Source: 40CM-4-65-16 sp035279785 (lineage in GTDB: Bacteria; Chloroflexota; Dormibacteria; Dormibacterales; Dormibacteraceae). From it: 16,735 nt of DNA. A program made the translations under genes and the position numbers. The notes beneath the pieces are model-generated. The model made no database searches, was not told the origin of the DNA, and saw nothing but the letters and a program-made list of their open reading frames with translations. The DNA lies in NCBI GenBank assembly GCA_035279785.1, contig DATEHC010000126.1, positions 1-16,735 on the forward strand. The letters are read 5' to 3'. How positions within the stretch are numbered: the stretch's first letter is position 1; every line of letters begins with the position of its first letter. This document shows positions 1 to 6,366 of the stretch, in pieces.

Positions 1-246
1 ACACTCAAACCCGGTGGTCGTATGGCGACGATCAGCTTCCACTCCCTGGAAGACCGCTTGGTCAAGTCATTCTTCAACGTCGAGTCCAAAGACTGCATCT
101 GCCCACCCCAGCAGCCAGTCTGCACCTGCGGCCACCGGGCCACCCTTCGCATCGTCACCCGTCATCCCGTGCGGCCCTCCGAAGGGGAGGTGGCCGCCAA
201 CCCCCGCGCCCGGTCCGCCCGCCTCCGGGTCGCGGAAAAGCTTTAA
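1..246 (+). CDS. rsmH: 16S rRNA m4C1402 methyltransferase RsmH, C-terminal part (5' end outside window)
   Basis: RsmH (MraW) methylates N4 of cytidine 1402 in 16S rRNA and is usually the second gene of dcw clusters. The frame is open from the first base and gives 81 residues; the family is about 310 residues, so roughly the last quarter is present. Visible family signatures are LKPGGRMATISFHSLEDRLV at the left edge, the cysteine-rich segment CICPPQQPVCTCGH, and the ending EVAANPRARSARLRVAEKL. The reading ends at TAA 244-246, followed by a 97-bp gap before the ftsL-like gene. An internal ATG at 22 is not the start, because the conserved frame continues upstream of it. I am sure of the family; only the truncation limits the entry. 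Confidence 0.95.
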   Translation, partial: TLKPGGRMATISFHSLEDRLVKSFFNVESKDCICPPQQPVCTCGHRATLRIVTRHPVRPSEGEVAANPRARSARLRVAEKL

Positions 247-263
247 ACCCGATCCCTCCAAGC

Positions 264-297
264 CCCAGCGGCCGGTCTAACCCCTCCGGCCGCTGGG
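264..297 (+). promoter_or_regulatory. Perfect 12-bp hairpin in the rsmH-ftsL gap
   Basis: CCCAGCGGCCGG (264-275) and CCGGCCGCTGGG (286-297) are exact reverse complements around a 10-nt loop. It lies 17 nt after the rsmH stop and about 46 nt before the ftsL start. No T-run follows, so it is not a classical intrinsic terminator. It could be a U-less terminator, an attenuator or an RNA-stability element. The structure is seen; the role is inferred. Confidence 0.6.
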
Positions 298-343
298 CAC
301 CTTCGTCCCAGTCCACGTCCAAGCAATTGATGGAGCACACGTC

Positions 344-874
344 TTGACCTCGACCCGAATACTTACGCGCCGGCGCCTCGGCACGACCGCGGCCCCGCAC
401 GTCCCGACAGCGCCCAAGCGGCGTCGACGCACGCGCGGATTCGTACAGGTCGCGAGCGCCGTCGCGCAGGAGCGCCTGCGCGTGAACGTGTTCGGCCACG
501 CCTACCTGGGCGTGGGAGCGGTCGTGATCTGCCTGCTCTTCTATCTCGCGATCGCCGCGCAGATAACGCAGGCGTCGTATGACATCTCGCGCCTGCAGGA
601 CCAGCAGCGGCAGCTGCTCGCCGAGCAGGATCAGCTGCGCTACCAGGAAGTCACGTTGCATGCGCCCGCGCAGGTGCAGCAGCAGGCCGCGCAGAGCGGC
701 ATGCAGCGTGTGGTTCCGTCCAGCTACGTGCAGGGACAGCAGGTGGCCGTCGACCTGGCCGCGCCGGTCGGTGCTTCCGGCGCGGATGCGACGCCCTTGT
801 GGGAGCGCGCGGTCGCGGCTCTTCTCAACCAGGTCGCGGGCACCCGCGACGTTATGGCCTCGACCAAGAAGTAA
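344..874 (+). CDS. ftsL: FtsL/DivIC-type septum-formation protein
   Basis: This is a 176-residue bitopic membrane protein in the ftsL position between rsmH and ftsI. The N-terminus is cytoplasmic and arginine-rich (KRRRRTR around residues 24-31). One membrane segment follows at about 52-73 (GVGAVVICLLFYLAIAAQ). A coiled-coil-like stretch at about 78-103 has leucines and many Gln/Glu (RLQDQQRQLLAEQDQLRYQE), then a low-complexity tail rich in Ala, Val and Gln. That layout is what FtsL/FtsB/DivIC proteins show; they bridge FtsQ to FtsI/FtsW. Sequence identity in this family is weak, so the call rests on topology and position. The TTG start at 344 is preceded by GGAG at 332-335 (8-nt spacer), and I found no in-frame ATG upstream. 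The protein is longer than E. coli FtsL (about 120) because of its N- and C-terminal extensions. Confidence 0.8.
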   Translation: MTSTRILTRRRLGTTAAPHVPTAPKRRRRTRGFVQVASAVAQERLRVNVFGHAYLGVGAVVICLLFYLAIAAQITQASYDISRLQDQQRQLLAEQDQLRYQEVTLHAPAQVQQQAAQSGMQRVVPSSYVQGQQVAVDLAAPVGASGADATPLWERAVAALLNQVAGTRDVMASTKK

Positions 875-884
875 TGTCGACAGT

Positions 885-931
885 CCCCACGAAATCAGAG
901 GCTGCGCCTGGATTTCGCGGGGGCCCCTTTT
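885..931 (+). promoter_or_regulatory. Long imperfect hairpin plus TTTT abutting the ftsI start
   Basis: The left arm is CCCC (885-888), A889, CGAAATC (890-896) and AGGC (899-902). The right arm is GCCT (906-909), GATTTCG (911-917), C918 and GGGG (919-922). These give stems of 4, 7 and 4 bp with one A-C mismatch and a small internal bulge. CCCC then TTTT (928-931) follow, and the ftsI ATG is at 934. It resembles an intrinsic terminator or attenuator; because it also covers the place where a ribosome binding site should be, it could act on translation. The structure is seen; the function is inferred. Confidence 0.6.
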
Positions 932-933
932 AG

Positions 934-2685
934 ATGGCGGTCTCCGCAAAGCGCCCCGGAAAAGTCGAACGTGTGGGCTCCGCCCGTCTTCGCGTCCTTT
1001 CCATGCTCGCCGTCGCGCTGATGCTCGCGGGCGCTGTCTGGGCCAAGCTCGCTTACTGGCAGATCGCCGAGCACGGACAGCTCGCGACGGCTGCCCAGCT
1101 GCAGTACCGCGAGTTCGTGCCGCTGCCCGCGATTCGCGGCGCGATCTTCGACCGCAGCCTCACGCAGCTCGTGGTGAACACGACCGTCTATTCGGCGTAC
1201 GTGTCGCCGGACCAGATCACCACCGGCGCGCGCGATCGTGTCGCGGGTGGCCTCTCGTCGGTGCTCGGTGTAGACAAAGGCGCAGTGCTGACAACGCTGT
1301 CGTCCGGCGCCAAGTTCAGGTACATCGCGCGACGCTTCTCCAAGGACAAGGCCGACCAGCTGAAGGCGTTGAAGCTTCCGGGCGTCGGCCTGGAAGCGGA
1401 TACGCAGCGCTCGTACCTTCCCGGCGCAGTGGCCGGGACGACGCTCGCCTCAGACCTTCTCGGGTTCGCCAACTGGGACGGCAACGGCCAGGCGGGAATC
1501 GAGATGAAGTACCAGAAGCTCCTCGCCGGCACGCCCGGCTACATCTCGAGCTACCGCGACCTCGCCAACAACGAGATCGTGCTCGGCTCGCACACCGACC
1601 AGAACCCGGTCAACGGCCAGGACCTCGTGCTTTCGCTGGACGCCAACATCCAGTACGCCGCCGAGCAGGCGCTCGCCGACGGCGTGAAGAGGGACAACGC
1701 CGAGAGCGGAAGCGTCCTGATCATGGACCCGGCGACTGGGGGCATCATCGCGTCGGCCGACTACCCGAGCTACAACGCGAACGACTTCAACCACACCGAC
1801 CCGGCGCTGTTCAAGGACAACGTCCTCAGCTACCTGTACGAGCCTGGTTCGGTGATGAAGGTCGTCACGCTATCCGGCGCGATCAACTCCGGCGCGATCC
1901 AGCCGAACACGATCATCACCGACCCCGGCGTCGTCAACGTCGGCGGCTACAACATCTACGACTGGGACTTCCGCAACAAGGGCAACATCGACTACACCTA
2001 CGTGCTCGAGCACTCGCTCAACGTCGGCGCGATCAAGGCGATGCAGGCCGAGGGGCACGACGCGTTCTACAAGAACCTGCAGGCATTTGGGCTGACGCAG
2101 CCGAGCGGGATCGACGTCGCGGGCGAGAGTTATGTCCCTCTGCCGTCGCCGAGCGCGATGGCGGACTCGCAGTACGCGACGACCTCATTCGGCCAGGGCA
2201 TCGACGTGAACATGGTGCAGATGCTCTCTGCCGTCAACGTCATCGCCAACGGCGGCAAGTACGCGCCGCCGCACGTCGTGGACCGCATCGGCACGCAGAT
2301 CAACCCGCTGCTGCTTCAGCCGCAGCGCCAGGTGATCAGCCCGGACACCGCGGCCAAGATGACGACCATGATGGAGCAGGTCGTGCAGCACGGTTCGGGT
2401 TGGACGTCGCGCGTCCATGGCTTCGAGCTCGACCAGACCGGCAAGACCGGCACGTCGCAGATCCCGGTCAACGGCAAGTACACGCTCGACGTCTGGACGT
2501 CGTTCGTCGGATTCCTGCCCGCGCAGCATCCGCGCTTCACGATGCTGGTCGTCGTGCGCAAGCCGCACTACCCCGGCGCAGACCGAGACTGGACCCTGAA
2601 CGATGGATATCTGACCGCCGAGCCGATCTGGCAGAGGATCGCGCAGACGATGGTCGTCGACTGGCACATAACGCCCGACCACTAA
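934..2685 (+). CDS. ftsI: Class B penicillin-binding protein, septal peptidoglycan transpeptidase FtsI/PBP3
   Basis: This D,D-transpeptidase cross-links septal peptidoglycan in partnership with the FtsW glycosyltransferase. The protein has 583 residues, the usual size for FtsI. One N-terminal membrane anchor lies at about residues 19-40. A PBP-dimer domain follows (IRGAIFDRSLTQLVVN near 68-84), then the penicillin-binding domain. The three catalytic motifs are intact: SVMK with nucleophile Ser306 and Lys309, SLN at 361-363, and KTG at 504-506. No C-terminal PASTA repeats are present, unlike Bacillus SpoVD/PBP2B. The ATG at 934 is the first sensible start; it lacks a good Shine-Dalgarno, and the nearest purine run (919-923) sits in a predicted hairpin. 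Next comes murF after a 167-bp gap rather than murE. Confidence 0.95.
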   Translation: MAVSAKRPGKVERVGSARLRVLSMLAVALMLAGAVWAKLAYWQIAEHGQLATAAQLQYREFVPLPAIRGAIFDRSLTQLVVNTTVYSAYVSPDQITTGARDRVAGGLSSVLGVDKGAVLTTLSSGAKFRYIARRFSKDKADQLKALKLPGVGLEADTQRSYLPGAVAGTTLASDLLGFANWDGNGQAGIEMKYQKLLAGTPGYISSYRDLANNEIVLGSHTDQNPVNGQDLVLSLDANIQYAAEQALADGVKRDNAESGSVLIMDPATGGIIASADYPSYNANDFNHTDPALFKDNVLSYLYEPGSVMKVVTLSGAINSGAIQPNTIITDPGVVNVGGYNIYDWDFRNKGNIDYTYVLEHSLNVGAIKAMQAEGHDAFYKNLQAFGLTQPSGIDVAGESYVPLPSPSAMADSQYATTSFGQGIDVNMVQMLSAVNVIANGGKYAPPHVVDRIGTQINPLLLQPQRQVISPDTAAKMTTMMEQVVQHGSGWTSRVHGFELDQTGKTGTSQIPVNGKYTLDVWTSFVGFLPAQHPRFTMLVVVRKPHYPGADRDWTLNDGYLTAEPIWQRIAQTMVVDWHITPDH

Positions 2686-2691
2686 AAACGC

Positions 2692-2715
2692 GGGTGAGAT
2701 CTGCGGATCTCCCCC
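2692..2715 (+). promoter_or_regulatory. Stem-loop just after the ftsI stop
   Basis: GAGATC (2696-2701), loop TGCG and GATCTC (2706-2711) form a 6-bp stem. One mismatch later it is extended by GGG (2692-2694) with CCC (2713-2715). It begins 7 nt after the ftsI stop. No T-run follows. It is possibly a U-less terminator or an mRNA 3'-end stabiliser. Confidence 0.45.
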
Positions 2716-2749
2716 ACGAACCCCCTCTGGGATTCCACAGCTGATCTCA

Positions 2750-2849
2750 GGTACCGAAAGCGGCGTCCGGGGACGCCCGGAATGAATCCGGGCTACAACT
2801 GCACTTAGTGTTGACGAAACGCATGCGAACACAACACGTTGGTACCGAA
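2750..2849 (+). repeat. 9-bp direct repeat flanking an 82-bp hairpin-rich segment (possible MITE/REP-like insert)
   Basis: GGTACCGAA occurs at 2750-2758 and again at 2841-2849. The 82 bases between them contain GGCGTCC/GGACGCC (2762-2768 with 2771-2777) and GCCCGGA/TCCGGGC (2775-2781 with 2787-2793). These two stems share bases 2775-2777 and so exclude each other. A third pair is GTGTTG (2808-2813) with CAACAC (2832-2837). The layout resembles a small palindromic element with a target-site duplication. No terminal inverted repeats are seen, and a 9-base repeat in a gap of this size is not very improbable by chance. It sits exactly where murE is missing. Confidence 0.4.
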
Positions 2850-2852
2850 TAG

Positions 2853-4184
2853 ATGAGGTTGAGCCTCCTCGAGATCCTCGAGGTGACCGGGGGCGGCGAG
2901 GTCGGCGGCACGCAGGTGGGCGAGATCTTCTCGACCTTCCACACCGACTCGCGAGAGGTCAAGCCCGGCGGACTGTTCTTCGCTCTCAAAGGCGCTGAGA
3001 AGGACGGCCACGAGTTCGTGGCCGATGCGGTCGCGCGCGGCGCCGCGGCCGCGATCGTGGAGCGCAAGACCGCGCTCACGCCGGGGATCGTGGAGGTGGT
3101 CGTTCCGGACACCTGGGTAGCGCTTTACGCGCTCGCCGCCCACGCGCTCAAGCGCGTGCAGCCACTGGTCATCGGCGTCACCGGCAGCAACGGCAAGACA
3201 TCGACCAAGGAGATGGTCGCGGCGGTGCTCGGTCAGCACTTCAACGTCCTGCGCACGCAGGGAAACCTCAACACCGAAACCGGCGTGCCGCTGACGATCC
3301 TCGGCCTCGAGCCGCACCACTCGGCTCTCGTGCTCGAGATGGGTCTGCAGAAGCCGGGCGACATCGGGCGGCTCGCGGCGTTGGCGAAACCGGTGATCGG
3401 CATAGTCACCAACGTCGGCGTCGTGCACATGGAGTTCTTCGCGTCGCGCGACGAGCTCGCGCGGAGCAAGGGCGAGCTCGTCGCGGCGCTGCCGGAGACG
3501 GGGCTCGCCGTCCTGAACGCCGACAACGAGTTCTTCCCGCTGCTCGCGCAGATGACGACGGCGCGCGTGGCCTCGTTCGGGGTCGACCACGGTGACTATC
3601 GCGTCGATGGCTACCGCGCAGGGCCTGACGGCTCCGATTTCTCCGTGCGCGGGGTGAACGTCCGGCTGAAGCTCGCCGGCCGCCACCAGGCGCTCAACGC
3701 CGCCGCCGCGCTCGCCGCGGGCGAGTTTGCCGGCGTGCCCGTCGAGATCGGCGCGCAGGCAGTCGGCGAAATCGAGGTCGCTCAGCGTCTCGAGGACAAG
3801 CCGTCGCCTGCGGGTTTCATCGTCGTCGACGATTCGTACAACGCAAGCCCGGAGTCCATGCTCGCCGCCTTTGACGTGCTCGCGGAGCGCCGACGGACGG
3901 GGCGGCTCTTCGCCGTTCTGGGCGAGATGCGAGAGCTCGGATCGCTCGCCGAGGAGTCGCACCGGCGCGTCGGACAGCGCGCGGGCCAGGTGTTCGACGC
4001 CTACTGCGTCGTCGACACGGGCTACGCGAAGTTGATGGCCGAGGCCGGTGGCGAGGTAGTGCCAGACAGGGCGGCGGCGGCGGAGTGGGTGAGGTCACAC
4101 GCCAAAGAGGGCGACAGGGTTCTGGTCAAGGCCTCGCATGGAGTGCGGCTCGACGAGCTGGTGAACGAGCTGACGGCCGCGTGA
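2853..4184 (+). CDS. murF: UDP-MurNAc-tripeptide:D-Ala-D-Ala ligase MurF
   Basis: MurF adds the D-Ala-D-Ala dipeptide to UDP-MurNAc-tripeptide in the cytoplasm, using ATP. The product has 443 residues, typical length. The N-terminal substrate domain carries HTDSREVKPGGLFFALKG (about 30-47). The central Mur-ligase domain has the P-loop GVTGSNGKTSTKEM with Lys115 and GNLNTETGVPLTIL. The C-terminal domain contains DDSYNASPESM (from residue 326), the MurF form of this motif, which separates it from MurE and MurC. The ATG at 2853 begins MRLSLLEILEVTGGG, a normal MurF N-terminus; no Shine-Dalgarno is visible in front of it. Its stop overlaps the mraY start (GTGA). It is not a MurE-MurF fusion: there is a single ligase module. 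Confidence 0.95.
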   Translation: MRLSLLEILEVTGGGEVGGTQVGEIFSTFHTDSREVKPGGLFFALKGAEKDGHEFVADAVARGAAAAIVERKTALTPGIVEVVVPDTWVALYALAAHALKRVQPLVIGVTGSNGKTSTKEMVAAVLGQHFNVLRTQGNLNTETGVPLTILGLEPHHSALVLEMGLQKPGDIGRLAALAKPVIGIVTNVGVVHMEFFASRDELARSKGELVAALPETGLAVLNADNEFFPLLAQMTTARVASFGVDHGDYRVDGYRAGPDGSDFSVRGVNVRLKLAGRHQALNAAAALAAGEFAGVPVEIGAQAVGEIEVAQRLEDKPSPAGFIVVDDSYNASPESMLAAFDVLAERRRTGRLFAVLGEMRELGSLAEESHRRVGQRAGQVFDAYCVVDTGYAKLMAEAGGEVVPDRAAAAEWVRSHAKEGDRVLVKASHGVRLDELVNELTAA

Positions 4185-5116
4185 TCCTTCCCCTCGTCAC
4201 GTTTCTCGGCGGCCTGGCCGCCGGTCTCGTGGTCTATCCACCTTTCATCCAGACGCTGCGCCGGCTGCGCGCGGGCCAGGTGATCCAGGAGGAGCTCCCG
4301 GAATCACACCAGAAGAAGGCGGGCACCCCGACGGGCGGTGGAATCCTCTTCGCACTCATCGGCGCCACCGCGGCGGTGATCGCGATTATCGCCGGCTACA
4401 CCGACGCGCTTGCGGCTCTCGCCGGCCTGGTCGCCGGAGGCGTTCTCGGTCTGGTCGACGACCTGAGCAAGCTTCGCGTGGGCGCGCGCGGGATCCCGGC
4501 TCGCCTGAAGCTGCCGCTCCAGGTCGTCCTTGCTCTGCCCGTCGCGTGGATTGCCGTCCAGGGAGAGCCGCAGATCTTTTTCATCCCGGTGACTCCGTGG
4601 GTCATCTATCCGCTGGCCGTCGTCGCCATCGTCGCCACCGCGAACGCCGTGAACATCACCGACGGCATGGACGGCCTCGCCGGCGGTCTTGCCGTCATCG
4701 CGCTCGGCGTCCTGGCCCTGTTCATGCAGGCGCGCGGCGGTGACAAGGCCGTCGGCGTCGCAATGATCGGCGCGCTGCTCGCGTTCCTCGCCTTCAACCG
4801 CTACCCCGCGCGCGTCTTCATGGGCGACACTGGATCGCTCGCTCTCGGGTTCGTCATCGCGGCCATGGCCATCGAGCAGGGCGTCCTCTTCTTCCTGCCG
4901 ATCATCGGTCTCGTGTTTGTGCTGGAGAGCCTGTCTGTCATCATTCAGGTGGCCTACTTCAAGGCCACCGGCGGCCGTCGCGTCTTTCCTATGACCCCGA
5001 TCCACTACACGTTCCACCACGAGGGTTGGTCCGAGACTCGCATCGCGCTCACGTTCTGGGCCGCGGGGCTGGTTTCGGCGATCGCTGCAGCAGCTCTCGT
5101 GCACGCTCGTTTTTGA
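4181..5116 (+). CDS. mraY: Phospho-MurNAc-pentapeptide transferase MraY (lipid I synthase)
   Basis: MraY transfers phospho-MurNAc-pentapeptide to undecaprenyl phosphate in the membrane, making lipid I. The protein has 311 residues, slightly shorter than the common 320-360, with about ten hydrophobic segments. Family motifs are HQKKAGTPTGGG (near residue 45), VDDLSK (Asp93, Asp94), NAVNITDGMDGLAGG (from 155, Asp161), and FMGDTGS with Asp216. The loop that normally reads H-H-H reads H275-Y276-T277 here, followed by FHHEGWSE. The GTG start at 4181 overlaps the murF TGA (GTGA) and gives a normal first membrane helix; an ATG at 4085 is inside murF and is rejected. The stop overlaps the murD start. 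Function is very likely retained despite the variant loop. Confidence 0.95.
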   Translation: MILPLVTFLGGLAAGLVVYPPFIQTLRRLRAGQVIQEELPESHQKKAGTPTGGGILFALIGATAAVIAIIAGYTDALAALAGLVAGGVLGLVDDLSKLRVGARGIPARLKLPLQVVLALPVAWIAVQGEPQIFFIPVTPWVIYPLAVVAIVATANAVNITDGMDGLAGGLAVIALGVLALFMQARGGDKAVGVAMIGALLAFLAFNRYPARVFMGDTGSLALGFVIAAMAIEQGVLFFLPIIGLVFVLESLSVIIQVAYFKATGGRRVFPMTPIHYTFHHEGWSETRIALTFWAAGLVSAIAAAALVHARF

Positions 5117-6366
5117 GGGCGCTCGTCGTGGGCGCGGCGCGGAGCGGTGTGGCGCTCGCGCGGCACCTCACGGCGGAGGGCGACAGCGTCCGCGTCGCGG
5201 ACAAGAAGCCTGCATCGGACCTGCATGCGGCCCTCGCGGAGATGCCTGACGGCGTCGAGCTTCGCCTCGGCGGCTACGACTCGACCGTGCTGGATGGCGT
5301 CGACGTCGTCTACGCGAGCCCTGGCGTGCCCTGGGACTCCGACCTCCTCGACGAGGCACGCAGGCGGGGCATACCCGTTTCGAGCGAGATCGACCTTTTC
5401 CTGAAGCTGTGCGAAGGGACGGTCGTCGGCATCACCGGCACCAACGGCAAGACGACGACGACGGCGCTGACAGGAGAGGTCTTGGCGGCCGGCGATCGTC
5501 CCGTGATCGTCGGCGGGAACATCGGCGACACGGTGCTCGATCGCGTTCGCGAGATCACGCCCGAACACTGGGTCATCCTCGAGCTGTCGAGCTTTCAGCT
5601 CGAGTCGGTCGAGGATCCGCGCCTCCACATCGGTGCGATCCTCAACATCACCCCGGACCATCTCGACCGCCACAAGACGCTCGACCGCTACGTCGACCTG
5701 AAGGCACGGGCGATCGAGCACTCGGACTACGCGGTGCTCAACGGTCGCGATCCGATCGTGCGCGACCTCGCCTCTCGCGCGTCCGGAGAGGTGGTCTGGT
5801 TCGACCTTCACGAGCCGCCCCCGCCGATGCCGCTGCCCGGCCGGCACAACATGGAGAACGCGCTCGCCGCGGCTGCGATAGGACGAATCGCTGGCCTCAA
5901 AGACGACGTCATCGACGAGGCCATTCGCGGATTCAAGGGCGTAGAGCATCGCCTCGAGCTCGTCGGCGAATGGTCCGGCGTGCGCTGGTACAACGACTCG
6001 AAGGCGACGAACCCCGACGCCGGTCGCGTAGCGCTCACCGCGTTCCCGAAAACGCCGGTCATCCTGATCGCCGGCGGCTACGGCGGCGGGTTCGAGCTGC
6101 GCGAGTGGGTCGCGGACGTGCTCGCGCACACGGAGGCCGTGATCCTCATGGGCGCATCGGCAGACGAGCTGGCGCGAGCGCTGCGCGATCACCCCCATGT
6201 GCTGCGTGCGATTTCGCTCGACGACGCGGTCACCAGGGCCGCGGAGCTCGCTCGACCCGGCAGCGTCGTCCTTCTGAGCCCCGCTTACAAGAGCTTCGAC
6301 ATGTTCAAGGACTTCGAAGACCGCGGCAACCAGTTCAAGGAGCTGGTCCGGAGCAGGTTCGGGTGA
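5113..6366 (+). CDS. murD: UDP-MurNAc-L-alanine:D-glutamate ligase MurD
   Basis: MurD adds D-glutamate to UDP-MurNAc-L-Ala with ATP. The product has 417 residues, slightly short of the usual 440-450. The N-terminal Rossmann-like domain starts ALVVGAARSGVALARHL. The ATP P-loop is GITGTNGKTTTT with Lys113. NITPDHLDRH lies in the central domain, and DSKATNPDA plus the C-terminal SFDMFKDFEDRGNQF are MurD hallmarks. The C-terminal loop that often reads GGxDKG or GGxDRG reads GGYGGG here. The TTG at 5113 is the start: it overlaps the mraY stop (TTGA) and puts the Rossmann strand at residue 3. Upstream in-frame codons lie within mraY. The stop overlaps the ftsW start (GTGA). Confidence 0.94.
   Translation: MRALVVGAARSGVALARHLTAEGDSVRVADKKPASDLHAALAEMPDGVELRLGGYDSTVLDGVDVVYASPGVPWDSDLLDEARRRGIPVSSEIDLFLKLCEGTVVGITGTNGKTTTTALTGEVLAAGDRPVIVGGNIGDTVLDRVREITPEHWVILELSSFQLESVEDPRLHIGAILNITPDHLDRHKTLDRYVDLKARAIEHSDYAVLNGRDPIVRDLASRASGEVVWFDLHEPPPPMPLPGRHNMENALAAAAIGRIAGLKDDVIDEAIRGFKGVEHRLELVGEWSGVRWYNDSKATNPDAGRVALTAFPKTPVILIAGGYGGGFELREWVADVLAHTEAVILMGASADELARALRDHPHVLRAISLDDAVTRAAELARPGSVVLLSPAYKSFDMFKDFEDRGNQFKELVRSRFG

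Noticed and set aside
579..2744. 721-codon plus-strand open frame overlapping ftsL and ftsI
   Set aside because: Arg-rich out-of-frame translation; FtsI in the other frame has all catalytic motifs.
2811..2850. TTGACG at 2811-2816 as a -35 box for a murF promoter
   Set aside because: No acceptable -10 hexamer at 16-19 bp spacing; the nearest AT-containing stretch (TACCGAAT) is about 26 bp away.
2805..3962. Long minus-strand open frame opposite murF
   Set aside because: A GC-rich shadow of murF: Arg/Glu/His-rich, low-complexity translation with no recognisable family.
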